Shown one piece after another: positions 11,535 through 20,959 of a stretch of 64,000 bases of DNA. The notes beneath the pieces were generated by a model. That model worked only from the letters and a program-made list of their open reading frames with translations. It did no database searches and had not been told where the DNA came from. The stretch is from positions 973,019-1,037,018 of the forward strand of contig NZ_JAATJA010000001.1 of NCBI RefSeq assembly GCF_011927665.1. The letters are read 5' to 3'. Each line of letters opens with the position of its first letter. The first letter of the stretch is position 1. Source of the stretch: Desulfobaculum xiamenense (GTDB lineage Bacteria > Desulfobacterota > Desulfovibrionia > Desulfovibrionales > Desulfovibrionaceae). Position numbers and translations under genes: made by a program.

Positions 11535-11568
11535 GTCGGCCCGCCTCCTGCGGAGGAGGCGGGCCGAC
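11535..11568. terminator. Bidirectional terminator between receiver gene and RND permease gene
   Basis: Perfect 15-base stem (11535-11549 with 11554-11568), loop GCGG. Read on the minus strand it runs into TTCGTTTTG, so it is best placed to end the efflux operon. The T-run on the plus side is short. Confidence 0.75.
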
Positions 11569-11581
11569 ATGCTTTCAATGT

Positions 11582-14500
11582 CTAGCGCGCCGCTTCGTCC
11601 GGCGCGGACAGCACCTGCGGATTCCACCGCCAGCCGCGAAAACGCAGCCCAAAGGCGAGGGAATACAGCACAGGGCACAGGAGCAGCGTCAGCAGCGTGG
11701 CGAACGCCAGTCCGGACATGATGCAGTTGGCCATGGGCCGCCACAGCTCGCCCCCCTGTAACGACAGGGGCACCATGCCGATGATGGTGGTGATGGTGGT
11801 CATGAGGATCGGCCGCGCCCGCTTGAGCGCGCCGACCACGATGGCGTCGCGCGCTTCCATTCCCGACGCACGCAGGATCTCTATCTGGTCGATGAGCATG
11901 ATGGCGTTGTTCACGATGATGCCGAGCAGGCTGATCATGCCGAGCATAGCCATGAAGCCGAAGGGCGCGCTGGTGGCCAGCATGCCCCACGTGATGCCCA
12001 CCATCATCGGCGGGACGGTCAGCATGATGATGATCGGCCGCCGGATGGAATTGAACTGCCCGACGAGCACCAGCACCAGAAGCCCCATGGCCAGCGGCAG
12101 GTTCTGGACGATGGCTTCCTCGGACTGGCCGCTCTCCTCCTGCTCGCCACCGTATTCGACGTAATAGCCCGTGGGCCAATCCGACGAAGCCATGAGTTCG
12201 CGGATGCGGGGCTGCACGTCGGCCAGCACCTGCGAGGCGAAACGTCCCTCGATGTCGGCCTTGACGGTGATAGTACGCGCGCCGTTGCGCCTGCGGATGT
12301 CCGACGGCTCCCACGTCAGGCTGGTGCGAGCCACCTGCATGAGCGGCACGCTGCCCCCCCCGGAGAAGGAATAGACGTTGAGCCCCTCCAGCCGCCCGAG
12401 GTTCTCTCGAATGGCCTCCTCGGAGCGCAGCACGATGGGAATGCTCTCGTCGCCCTCGCGATAGGTGGACGCGGCAAGACCGGACATGTGCGTCTGGAGC
12501 GACAGCGCCACGTCCGCGCTGGACAGCCCGGCACGCCGCGCCTGCTCCTGATTGACGTCCACCACGAGCTTCTTGGTCCACTCGCCCCAGTCGTCCCACA
12601 CGGAAACCACGCCCTGCGTCTCGTCCAGCACGCCAGCCACGCGGTCGCGCAGGGCATAAAGCGTGGCGATATCCGGCCCGGAGATGCGCACCTGCACGGG
12701 CGCGCCAACGGGCGGTCCGTAGACAAGCTCCTTCACGGAATGCCGACAGTCCGGGAAGTTGGCGTCCAGAAGCTCCTGTACGCGGGGCATCACCCGCTTC
12801 GCCGCGGCGATGTCCGTGGTGCGCACGACAAGGGCGGCATAGTTCGGCGAACTCTCCTCCAGATGCAGCGGCAGATACCAGCGAGGACCGCTGGCCCCCA
12901 CGAAGGTCAAAACGTCGCGCACCTCGGCATCGTCACGCAGCAGCTTCTCCAGCCGCGCGGCGCGTCCGGCCGTGGTGCGAATGTCCGATCCGTAGGGCTG
13001 CCAGAAGTCGATCAGGAACTGGTTCCGCTCATTGGTGGGGAAGAATATCTTCGGCACGAAGCGAAATCCCCACACGCTCGCCGCGCACACGGCCACGACG
13101 ACGACAAGAAAGTGCACGCGATGCGCCAGCGCCCACACGAGGCTCGCGCGGTACATGCGGTACAGCGGACTGTCGAAGGTCTGCACCCTGCGCCGGGGCC
13201 GCAGCAGATGATAGGACAGCATGGGCACCATGGTCAGCGACAGCAGCCATGACGCGAGAAGCGTGCAGGAGATGACCACGAACAGCGAGAAGGTATATTC
13301 GCCGGTCTTGGACGGGGCAAAGGGAATGGGCAGAAAAGCGAAGATGGTGGTGAGCGACGCCGCCAGAAGCGGCATCCACAATTCCCGCACCGCCTCGGTC
13401 ACGGCGCGCCCGCGCTCCTGCCCGGAGGCCAGCCGCACGAGGATGTTCTCGCTGACCACCACGCCGTTGTCCACGAGAATGCCCAGCGAGATGATGAGCG
13501 AGGCGATGGACATGCGCTGCAAGCCCACACCGAAGGCGGGCATCACCGCCAGACAGGCCAGCATGGCCATGGGCACCAGCATTCCTGCCACCAGTCCGGT
13601 ACGCAGTCCGGCGAAGGCCAGCATGACCACCACCACGAACACGAAGGATTCGAGGAGGTTCACGCCGAAGTCCGACAGCGCCAGCCGCACGTAATCCGGC
13701 TGATTGAGCGCCGTGTGGAAGTCGAGCCCCACAGGGAGCGTTTCCTGAAGCGCATCAAGCCGCGCCGTGACGTCGCGCCCGAGTTCGAGGATGTTGCCGC
13801 CCTTGGCCATGGATACGGCGAGCAGAATCGCCGGTTGGCCGTTGTAGCGCACCATCTTCGACGGCGGATCGACGAAGCCGCGCGTCACCGTGGCGATGTC
13901 CGACAGGGCAATGCCTGTGGGCTGGCCAGGCAGGCGCAGGGTCAGGCCCTTGAGATCATCCACAGACGTGAACTCGCCCGTGGGTTCGATGACCACGCGC
14001 TCCGGGCCGACCTTGGCGTGCCCGCTGGGCTTGATGGTATTCTGCGCGTCGATCACGCGAGCCAGCGCGAAGGGCGATACGCCGAGCGACGCCACGCGGG
14101 CATTGGAAAAGTCCACGTAGACGCGCTCGTCCTGCACACCCCACAGGTTCACCTTGCCAACGAGGTCGAGCTTGAGCAGTTCGTCACGGGTCGTGTCCGC
14201 TGCGTCCTTGAGCTCGCGATAGGTGTAGCCGTCCCCCGTGAGCGCGATGCAGATGCCGTACACGTCGCCGAACTCGTCGTTGACCACGGGCGGACGGCAG
14301 CCCTCCGGCAGCGACGGTGTGGCATCGGCCACCTTGTCGCGCAGCTTGCGCCACAGGGGTTCCATGTTGCGAATGCCGTCATGGAAATCGACCTGAATGA
14401 CGGACACGCCGGTCATGGACTGCGAGGTGAGTTTGTCCACCTCGGGAATCTCGCGGATGCGCTCCTCCAGCTTGTCGGAAACCAGTTCCTCCACGCGCTG

Positions 14501-14668
14501 GGGCGACGCTCCCGGAAAAACGGTCACCACCAGCGCGGCGCGGATGGTGAAGTCCGGGTCCTCCTGCTTGGACATGGTCACGCCGGACAGGATGCCCGCC
14601 AGCGCGACCAGCACCAGAAGCGTGATCGCGGTCCGATCGTTCTTCAGGCACCATTGCGCGATGTTCAC
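11582..14668 (-). CDS. RND-family efflux permease (AcrB/MdtB-type)
   Basis: 1028 residues, the usual RND length, starting at a GTG (first base 14668) that overlaps the adaptor stop by four bases. Twelve-helix RND layout: a first helix near 13-30, two large periplasmic loops, and the helix-4 motif at 396-406. Porter-domain segments such as PQRVEELVSDKLEERIREIP are typical. It would form the inner-membrane pump of a tripartite exporter with the adaptor and TolC-like proteins encoded just upstream. The helix-4 motif reads VDNG rather than VDDA, and helix 10 reads VNNAI where AcrB has its proton-relay lysine. Coupling may therefore differ from AcrB. Substrate unknown. Confidence 0.92.
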   Translation of the reverse strand: MNIAQWCLKNDRTAITLLVLVALAGILSGVTMSKQEDPDFTIRAALVVTVFPGASPQRVEELVSDKLEERIREIPEVDKLTSQSMTGVSVIQVDFHDGIRNMEPLWRKLRDKVADATPSLPEGCRPPVVNDEFGDVYGICIALTGDGYTYRELKDAADTTRDELLKLDLVGKVNLWGVQDERVYVDFSNARVASLGVSPFALARVIDAQNTIKPSGHAKVGPERVVIEPTGEFTSVDDLKGLTLRLPGQPTGIALSDIATVTRGFVDPPSKMVRYNGQPAILLAVSMAKGGNILELGRDVTARLDALQETLPVGLDFHTALNQPDYVRLALSDFGVNLLESFVFVVVVMLAFAGLRTGLVAGMLVPMAMLACLAVMPAFGVGLQRMSIASLIISLGILVDNGVVVSENILVRLASGQERGRAVTEAVRELWMPLLAASLTTIFAFLPIPFAPSKTGEYTFSLFVVISCTLLASWLLSLTMVPMLSYHLLRPRRRVQTFDSPLYRMYRASLVWALAHRVHFLVVVVAVCAASVWGFRFVPKIFFPTNERNQFLIDFWQPYGSDIRTTAGRAARLEKLLRDDAEVRDVLTFVGASGPRWYLPLHLEESSPNYAALVVRTTDIAAAKRVMPRVQELLDANFPDCRHSVKELVYGPPVGAPVQVRISGPDIATLYALRDRVAGVLDETQGVVSVWDDWGEWTKKLVVDVNQEQARRAGLSSADVALSLQTHMSGLAASTYREGDESIPIVLRSEEAIRENLGRLEGLNVYSFSGGGSVPLMQVARTSLTWEPSDIRRRNGARTITVKADIEGRFASQVLADVQPRIRELMASSDWPTGYYVEYGGEQEESGQSEEAIVQNLPLAMGLLVLVLVGQFNSIRRPIIIMLTVPPMMVGITWGMLATSAPFGFMAMLGMISLLGIIVNNAIMLIDQIEILRASGMEARDAIVVGALKRARPILMTTITTIIGMVPLSLQGGELWRPMANCIMSGLAFATLLTLLLCPVLYSLAFGLRFRGWRWNPQVLSAPDEAAR

Positions 14669-15768
14669 TGCGCGGCCTCCTCGGAAGGCATGTCCATGAC
14701 GCGAACACGCTGCCCCTCCACAAGGCTGTTCACGCCGCGCACCACCAGCCGCTCACCGGGCCGCAGCCCCGACAGCACCTCCAGCCCGCGCGAGGTCAGC
14801 TGCCCCACCGTCACGTCGCGGCGCGACACCGTCCCGGCTTCAGGATCGGCTATCCACACGTAGCGCTCGCCGCCACTGCGTCCGGCCACCGCCACCGGCG
14901 GCACCAGCATGGTCGTTTCACGCAGGTCGAAGGAAAACACAGCCTCGCCGGACATGCCCGCGCGCACATGCGGCGAGGCCTGCTCCAGCGCCACCTTCAC
15001 AGGATAGGTGGACACCGCACGGGATTCCACACCCACCTCTATCACCGCTCCAGGGAAGTCCTCACCCGGCAGGGCATCGAAACGCACCGTCACCTTGTCC
15101 CCAGCGTGGACGCTGGTGATGAGCGAATCGGGAATGCCCACCTCCACCTGCATCCTGTCGCCAGCGGTCAGAAGCGCCACGGGCTGCCCGGCGGCAACGG
15201 TCTGATGCACGTCCACCGGCACCTCGGCCAGCGCGCCGTCCACGGGAGCGCTCAATACCGTATACTTGAGCTGCTGCCGCGCAAGTTCAAGCTGACGGCG
15301 CGAGGCCTTGAGCGACGCCTCGGAGGCATCGAACTGCGCACGGGCGCGGTCGAGATCGCGCCGGGAGGTATTGCCCACCTCGTACAGGGCGCGCGTACGC
15401 TCCCAGTCCGCCCGCGCCTGCGCCAACGCGGCCTCGGCCTGCGCCGTGGCGGCCTCGGCCCGTCCCACCTGCAAGCGGTAGTCCGTAGGGTCCAGCCGCG
15501 CCACGAGGTCCCCCTTGCGCACCCGCATGCCGATGCGTGCGGGAAGTTCCTCTATCTCGCCGGGAACACGAAAGCTCAACCGCGTCTCAATGGCGGCGCG
15601 CGCCGTACCGGGAAACGCCCGTTGCCGCCCGGTTTCCGGGTCCGGCACCGTCACGGTGACCACGGGCCGCACCACGGTTTTGCGCTCGGTCTCACCGTTG
15701 CCGCAGCCAGCCACCGCCACGCACAGCGCGACAACGCATGCCGCGCAACATGTCCGAAGAAATCGCAT
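14665..15768 (-). CDS. RND periplasmic adaptor (membrane fusion) lipoprotein
   Basis: 367 residues from ATG 15768, with AAGGAG ten bases upstream overlapping the end of the TolC-like gene. A signal peptide ends in the lipobox VAVAGC, so the mature protein is anchored by lipidated Cys22 in the periplasm. A barrel-sandwich/lipoyl half (SFRVPGEIEELPARIGMRVR), a long alpha-helical hairpin (residues about 110-185, alanine/arginine rich), the second lipoyl half (LSAPVDGALAEVPVDVH) and a beta-barrel follow in HlyD/AcrA order. It links the RND permease to the outer-membrane channel. Its stop overlaps the permease start, which implies translational coupling. Confidence 0.92.
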   Translation of the reverse strand: MRFLRTCCAACVVALCVAVAGCGNGETERKTVVRPVVTVTVPDPETGRQRAFPGTARAAIETRLSFRVPGEIEELPARIGMRVRKGDLVARLDPTDYRLQVGRAEAATAQAEAALAQARADWERTRALYEVGNTSRRDLDRARAQFDASEASLKASRRQLELARQQLKYTVLSAPVDGALAEVPVDVHQTVAAGQPVALLTAGDRMQVEVGIPDSLITSVHAGDKVTVRFDALPGEDFPGAVIEVGVESRAVSTYPVKVALEQASPHVRAGMSGEAVFSFDLRETTMLVPPVAVAGRSGGERYVWIADPEAGTVSRRDVTVGQLTSRGLEVLSGLRPGERLVVRGVNSLVEGQRVRVMDMPSEEAAQ

Positions 15769-15775
15769 TGAGGCT

Positions 15776-18178
15776 CTACTCCTTGGGTCCAACGCCGAGG
15801 CGGGCGAGAAAGTCCCGCTTCTGCTCCGGCGTCCTGTCCAGTTCAAACCAGCCGACCGACCGCTGGAAATCCAGCACGTCGCCCAGATAGGCATAGATCG
15901 CGATGACCGCTGCCTGCTCCTGCACGCGGGACTGATTCTGCGCATCCAGCAAATCCAGAATCGACACCGCACCGCGAGCGTACTTGTCGCGGATGACTTC
16001 AAGATTGCGACGCGCCCGGTCCGCGGCCAGCGCCGTCAGTTCCATGTTCGGGTACGAGCGGGTCATATTGCTGACCACGGTGCGCGCCTGCTGCCCGGCC
16101 AACTGAATCAGCCGCCGCCGCGTGGCGTCGAGCCGCTCCAGTTCCGCCTCGGCCCGGCGCGCGTCATGAGTGAGCGCACCGCCCGCAAACAGCGGCAGAC
16201 TCGCCTTGAGATTCACGGTCCACGCGTCCTCGGACGGATCGGGGTCCTGCACGATGACCGCTCCGGCCTGATGCTTGTCCACCTGATGCGCGTATCCAGC
16301 GGAGGCCGACAGCGTCGGCACCCAGCGTGTCCGGCGCTTCTGCGCAAGGACAAGACCCTGCGCCTCGACGAGGCTGTCCAGAGCGGCAACCGCGGGCCGG
16401 GACGCGGCAAGCGCTTCGGCTTCGGCGGAAATGCGTTCGATCTGCTCAAGGGTTCCGCCGATGAGGGACGCCTCCACGCCAAAAAGCGCCCTTCGCGCCT
16501 CGGCGGCGGAGACCGGACTGGTCACCCACTGGGCGTCCGTCGGGCGGTTCAGGGCCTGATTCAATGCCGTCAGCGCGGAGCGCACGTCCGCCCTGCGGGC
16601 GATGGTGCGGGCCTTGCTCTCGGCCTGCGCGGCCTCCCAGCGGTAGACCTCCTCGGGACCGGACACCCCGGCGGAGCGCCGTACGCGGGCCATTTCCAGA
16701 TTGTCGCAGATGAGGCGGTAATTCTCGCGCTCAATGTGCAGGAGCGCCTCCGCCGAGAGATAGCCCAGATAGCGCCGCCCGGCAGTGTGCATCACGTCGA
16801 GGCGCACGCTCTCGCGCGCCAGCCGCTCGGCTTCGAGTCCTCGCCCTGCGGCCCTGAAGCGGGCAATGGCGGCATCGTCGAAAAGCATCTGGGTGAGGCT
16901 CACGCCCGCCGTGGTCACGTCCCACGGATACAGCCCGCGCGAGGCCACGGCCCGGTCCTGATCCATCTGCATGTAGTCGATGGATGCGCCGACCTGCGGC
17001 AGCAGGGTGCTGCGGGCCAGCAAACGGTCCTGTTCCGCCCCAGCCACTTCCGCGTCCTTGACCGCAAGGTCGAGATTCTCCGAGGCCGCGATGCGCATAG
17101 CATCCTCAAGCCCCAGTTGGCGCCCCCCCGGCGCGGCCTGCTCCACCCCGATGAGGTCGGCCGTGAGCAGTGTCTCGTACTTGGGGGAAAATCCGATCTC
17201 CCGCGCGGTGACCATGTTGATGTACAGCCGCTCCTCCTCGGGCAGGATGACCGGGAGGTCATTGGGCGAGGCCCCGGCGAGGATGTCGCGCAGGTTGAGG
17301 GCGATGCGCCGCGCAAGATGCGTTCCCGAAAAGCTGGAACGCCCGGCCAGAATGCCCCGCTCCACGTCGGGCTGCCCTATGAAGGAGAATGAAGGAATGC
17401 GCCGGTCGGCAAGCCCACGCACCAGCCGGTCCCGCGCCTCGTCGGCAAGCCGCATGAGCGGCGTCAGATACACGGCCTGTACACCGTCGCCGAGTGCGGC
17501 GAGGGCGGCGTCCACGTCGTCGGTGACGGGAATCACACGCACGCGAATGCCGAGGAGCCGCTCGTAGCGGACGACGACGTCGTCGAAGGCTGTCAGCCCC
17601 GTTGCGTAAGCGGCATCCACCAGCACCGTCAGCGTATCGAACGGCGCAATGTCCTTGAAACTCGTCAGGTCGCGATTCACCCGCCCCGGAATGACGATGT
17701 AGGTCAGGTTGCGGCGCGTAGAGCGATTCATGTCGTACGGCAGACGAAGCGATTCCTCGTCGATGAACGGTCCGCCCACCACGGGCTTGCCGAGCCTGCG
17801 CTCACCAAACGTGGCGGCCTGCGTGGGCAGAATGCCGAGGCTGAAGACCACGTCCGTCTCGGGATCGGCAAGAGCCGCGTCGAGCGCGGCACCCGCCTGC
17901 CGGACATCCCAGTGCGCACTGAAGCTGTCCGGAGATTTCCAGACCACCTCCCACTCGTCCCCGGTCAACAGAGCGAATTCCTCGCGCACCCGCGTCAGCA
18001 CCTCTTCCGCCAACGGCGACGCGCCATCGCGCACCACGCCGACAACCACCCGGTGCGGCGCGGCCAGCGCAACGGCCACATCAACGGCAGCCAGCCAAAG
18101 GCACGCCACCACGAGCCAGACGGCCACCCGCACAAAATTCCCCCCCGTCCGTCCAGGGATTCTCAATATGCCTTTCAT
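15776..18178 (-). CDS. Fusion of ABC-type substrate-binding domain to TolC-like outer-membrane channel
   Basis: 800 residues from ATG 18178 (upstream GGAGGAAC). An N-terminal signal peptide (about 14-42) precedes a periplasmic-binding-protein-like domain at about 45-345 (PHRVVVGVVRDGASPL; DVVFSLGILPTQAA; RRIPSFSFIGQPDVERG), resembling the ABC_sub_bind family. From about 360 to the end it is a TolC/OEP factor, with two alpha-helical repeats and motifs such as KASLPLFAGGALTHDARRAE and KYARGAVSILDLLDAQNQSR. Normal TolC proteins are about 450 residues and lack the binding domain. The gene lies between the regulator and adaptor genes, so it is the outer-membrane channel of this efflux system. The binding domain may sense or gate the substrate; that is inference. 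Confidence 0.88.
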   Translation of the reverse strand: MKGILRIPGRTGGNFVRVAVWLVVACLWLAAVDVAVALAAPHRVVVGVVRDGASPLAEEVLTRVREEFALLTGDEWEVVWKSPDSFSAHWDVRQAGAALDAALADPETDVVFSLGILPTQAATFGERRLGKPVVGGPFIDEESLRLPYDMNRSTRRNLTYIVIPGRVNRDLTSFKDIAPFDTLTVLVDAAYATGLTAFDDVVVRYERLLGIRVRVIPVTDDVDAALAALGDGVQAVYLTPLMRLADEARDRLVRGLADRRIPSFSFIGQPDVERGILAGRSSFSGTHLARRIALNLRDILAGASPNDLPVILPEEERLYINMVTAREIGFSPKYETLLTADLIGVEQAAPGGRQLGLEDAMRIAASENLDLAVKDAEVAGAEQDRLLARSTLLPQVGASIDYMQMDQDRAVASRGLYPWDVTTAGVSLTQMLFDDAAIARFRAAGRGLEAERLARESVRLDVMHTAGRRYLGYLSAEALLHIERENYRLICDNLEMARVRRSAGVSGPEEVYRWEAAQAESKARTIARRADVRSALTALNQALNRPTDAQWVTSPVSAAEARRALFGVEASLIGGTLEQIERISAEAEALAASRPAVAALDSLVEAQGLVLAQKRRTRWVPTLSASAGYAHQVDKHQAGAVIVQDPDPSEDAWTVNLKASLPLFAGGALTHDARRAEAELERLDATRRRLIQLAGQQARTVVSNMTRSYPNMELTALAADRARRNLEVIRDKYARGAVSILDLLDAQNQSRVQEQAAVIAIYAYLGDVLDFQRSVGWFELDRTPEQKRDFLARLGVGPKE

Positions 18179-18921
18179 GCCCGTTCCTCCGCGATACCAC
18201 CGCATTCGACCATTTCAACAAAGGCCGGATCCACCGGCGGCAGCCCCAGCATGCGCAGGGCGGCGTCCGCCACCCCGCGCGCGGTGACCGCCACGCGCTG
18301 CGGCGTGAAAGTCTCCCAACCGGTACGCTTGAGCACCACACGCTGCCCGCGCACGAAGCCCATGCACATGCTCACCAGCGCATGCCCGCGCAGGGCGCGT
18401 TCCTCGTGTGACAGGACACCATTATGCGCCGCAGCGCACAGCTCGCTTCCCGCCTCGTACACGGGGCCGACGACCGAGGCGTAAAAGCGCTCCATGGTGT
18501 CCGAACCGCGCATCACCTCGCGCTGAAGGAAATCCACGGCCCAGAAGTTCCGGCTGTTGCCGAGCGACCACGCGAGAAAATCGTGGACGAAGCGCCACGT
18601 CACCCGCGCCAGCTCGTCGGCATCGCCACGCGCATCAGCCACTCCGGCGAGCGCGGTGGCCACCAGCGGCCGACCCGCGCGCTCCATGTTCTCGAATATG
18701 TCCTCCAGCACCGCGTGGTACAGGCCAGCCTTTCCGCCAAAGTGATACGCGATGGACGCAAGGTTCACCCCGCTGGCTGCGGCAATGTCCCTCGTGCTGA
18801 CTCCATCGTATCCCTTGCGAGCGAAAAGCCGTCCGCCCTCATCCAGCAAAAGCTGACGCGTGGCCTCGCCGCGCGCCGTGGTTTTGTCGCGGGCCGTTCC
18901 CCTTCTTCCCGACATTCGCAT
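18175..18921 (-). CDS. TetR/AcrR-type regulator with CerR-like C-terminal domain
   Basis: 248 residues from ATG 18921, preceded by ACGGAGCGG. The helix-turn-helix at 41-70 (VSTRDIAAASGVNLASIAYH then FGGKAGLYHAV) is typical of TetR. The C-terminal half resembles CerR-type regulators often paired with RND pumps. Its stop overlaps the start of the TolC-fusion gene by four bases, so it is the first gene of the efflux operon and probably represses it. A palindrome overlapping the -35 box of the only visible upstream promoter fits autorepression relieved by a pump substrate. Confidence 0.9.
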   Translation of the reverse strand: MRMSGRRGTARDKTTARGEATRQLLLDEGGRLFARKGYDGVSTRDIAAASGVNLASIAYHFGGKAGLYHAVLEDIFENMERAGRPLVATALAGVADARGDADELARVTWRFVHDFLAWSLGNSRNFWAVDFLQREVMRGSDTMERFYASVVGPVYEAGSELCAAAHNGVLSHEERALRGHALVSMCMGFVRGQRVVLKRTGWETFTPQRVAVTARGVADAALRMLGLPPVDPAFVEMVECGGIAEERA

Positions 18922-18971
18922 CCGCTCCGTTTTCCGTTTCGAGCACGGCATATCCGCACTCAACCTTCCAG

Positions 18972-19000
18972 AATCTATGACTATCATCACTGTTAGTCAA
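18972..19000 (-). promoter_or_regulatory. Promoter of the efflux operon
   Basis: On the minus strand TTGACT (complement of 18995-19000) and TAGATT (complement of 18972-18977) are separated by exactly 17 bases. They lie about 50 bases before the regulator start at 18921. Good match to a sigma-70-type promoter. Confidence 0.65.
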
Positions 19001-19012
19001 TCGTTTGATTAA
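18993..19012. promoter_or_regulatory. Candidate TetR-type operator overlapping the -35 box
   Basis: TTAGTCAATCGTTTGATTAA is a 20-base imperfect palindrome centred on a CG step; 16 of 20 positions are symmetric. It covers the -35 box of the efflux operon promoter. This is the usual size and placement of a TetR-family operator. Confidence 0.6.
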
Positions 19013-19133
19013 ATCTTGGAATATCATTTGGAGACGGGCATTCCGAGCCGCACGCCACCTTGCGCCGCCATTGCGCAGAAGTGATGCGCACCCGGATTGT
19101 CAACGGTATCGGCGCGATGTACACTCGCGCACA

Positions 19134-20507
19134 ATGAGCACATCCCGCGACAACATCCTCATCATCGAAGACGATTCCGCATTCCGCGGCATGCTGGCCG
19201 AAGCCCTCGAAAGCCGGGGCTACGGCGTGTGCGCCGCAAGCTCGGCCGAGGATGGCATCAAACGCCTTGAAGACGAGCGCGTCGCCCTCATCCTCACGGA
19301 CGTGAAGCTGCCGGGCATGTCCGGCGTCGAGGCACTGCCGCGCCTGCTCAAGGCCGGACGCGGGGCGGACATCATCGTCATGACCGCCTTCTCCAGCAAG
19401 GAGATGGCGCTGGAAGCCGTACGCCTCGGTGCCTACGACTTTTTTTCCAAGCCCTTCAGTCTGAAGGAACTGGAAATCGTCATCCGCCGCGCCTTCGAAA
19501 AGCGCCGTTTGCAGGACGAAGTGCACAGCCTGCGGGAATCCCTGCGCGGAGAAGGCCCATCGCGGCGCATCATCGGCGAAAGCCACGCCGTGGCCGAGGT
19601 CGTTTCGCGCATCGAACGCATCGCGCCCCTCGACTCCACCGTGCTCATCACCGGGGAATCCGGCACGGGCAAGGAACTCGCCGCGGAAACCATCCGCGCC
19701 CTGTCGTCGCGCGCGGCTGGCCCGTACATCAAGGTCAACTGCGCGGCCATTCCCGAGCACCTTTTCGAGAACGAACTCTTCGGGCACGAGCGCGGCGCGT
19801 TTACCGGCGCATCCACGGCGCAGGCGGGCAAATTCGAACTGGCGCGCGGCGGCACCATCCTCCTCGACGAAATCGGCGACATGCCGCTCTCCATCCAGCC
19901 CAAGCTCCTGCGTGCGGTGGAACTCAAGCAGGTAGAACGCCTCGGCGGTTCCCGCCCGCTCGACGTGGACGTGCGCATCATCGCCGCCACGAACCAGAAC
20001 CTCGAAGACCGCATCCACGCCAAGGAATTCCGGCCGGACCTGTTCTACCGCCTCAACGTCGCCGCCATCCGCCTCCCGCCGCTTCGCGAACGTCTCGAGG
20101 ACGTCCCACTGCTTGTCGAACACTTCATGCGTCGGCTGCGCGCGGAACTCGGCCTGCGCATCGACGGCGTGACCCCCTCGGCCATGGCCTTCATGTGCGA
20201 TTACAGTTGGCCGGGCAATGTCCGCCAACTGGCCAACGTGCTCGAAGGCGCGGCCATTTCCGCCAGTTCCGGCACCATCGACGAGCGCGACATCCGTCAG
20301 GCCCTCGGCTCGGCTGCCGGAGAACCCGTCCGGGGCGCCGTGGACCTCAAGCAGGCCGTCGCCCAGTACGAACGGGGCCTCATCGTCAAGGCGCTGCGCC
20401 AGACCGGCGGCGTGCAGACCGAGGCAGCAGCGTTGCTCGGCCTCACCCCCAAGAATCTGTGGGCCAAGATCAAAAAGCATAACATTTCCGTGCGTTCCGA
20501 CGGCTAA
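19134..20507 (+). CDS. NtrC-type sigma-54-dependent response regulator
   Basis: 457 residues. Receiver domain at 5-120 with Asp56 (LTDVKLPG) as phosphoacceptor. The AAA+ domain at about 145-375 has Walker A GESGTGKE (174-181), the sigma-54-contacting loop GAFTGA (221-226) and Walker B TILLDEIGD (241-249). A Fis-type helix-turn-helix ends the protein (QTEAAALLGLTPKNLWAKIK). The chosen ATG at 19134 removes a 43-residue non-family extension; no strong ribosome site is seen. It activates sigma-54 promoters when phosphorylated. It lies directly upstream of the tad pilus locus, where a sigma-54-type promoter is visible at 20868. No kinase gene adjoins it. Confidence 0.93.
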   Translation: MSTSRDNILIIEDDSAFRGMLAEALESRGYGVCAASSAEDGIKRLEDERVALILTDVKLPGMSGVEALPRLLKAGRGADIIVMTAFSSKEMALEAVRLGAYDFFSKPFSLKELEIVIRRAFEKRRLQDEVHSLRESLRGEGPSRRIIGESHAVAEVVSRIERIAPLDSTVLITGESGTGKELAAETIRALSSRAAGPYIKVNCAAIPEHLFENELFGHERGAFTGASTAQAGKFELARGGTILLDEIGDMPLSIQPKLLRAVELKQVERLGGSRPLDVDVRIIAATNQNLEDRIHAKEFRPDLFYRLNVAAIRLPPLRERLEDVPLLVEHFMRRLRAELGLRIDGVTPSAMAFMCDYSWPGNVRQLANVLEGAAISASSGTIDERDIRQALGSAAGEPVRGAVDLKQAVAQYERGLIVKALRQTGGVQTEAAALLGLTPKNLWAKIKKHNISVRSDG

Positions 20508-20867
20508 CGCCCGACACGCTCTATTTTTTTTAGACTACTCAATCAAGCCAACACAAAACCGGAGCGCCCCGGAATCTCTGCGCCGCTCACGGCATTTTCG
20601 ACTTTCCCGTCCTGCGCGAACGTTCCACCCTTCCCACCGCTCTAAAAATTATAGACCAGCAACCATCAAGAGATAATCCCCGCCCTGCCTGGGCTTTTCC
20701 AGTCATACCTCTATCTCCCGCCCACTCTGCGCTCTACATTCATTAGATTCTCCCCGTCCGCGTGCCTTGCCACAGCGGTCCATATCCGTGCGCGGAGGCT
20801 CCATCGTCATTTTTTTCTCCTTTCATCTCATCGTCTTACACATCTCATTTCACATCCTGCGCATGCG
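20508..20867. other. Gene-free leader before the tad locus
   Basis: About 450 bases separate the regulator stop from flp. The stretch is visibly less GC-rich than its surroundings, with several T/A runs (around 20521-20535 and 20640-20675). I see no credible gene, nor a clear hairpin terminator for the regulator. It is the natural place for enhancer sites of the sigma-54 activator, but no repeat could be assigned with confidence. Confidence 0.5.
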
Positions 20868-20882
20868 TGGCACAGGGCTTGC
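20868..20882 (+). promoter_or_regulatory. Sigma-54 (-24/-12) promoter for flp/tad operon
   Basis: TGGCAC-N5-TTGC is read at 20868-20882, with the invariant GG and GC doublets ten bases apart as required for sigma-54. A transcript would begin near 20894, about 65 bases before the flp start. The neighbouring gene encodes a sigma-54 activator, which strengthens the call. Confidence 0.75.
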
Positions 20883-20959
20883 CTTAAGGGAAGCATCAGG
20901 TTGGACGCGACAGCGTCGCCGGAGGAAGAACTTTCATCCCACAGGCAAGGAGAAGCACC

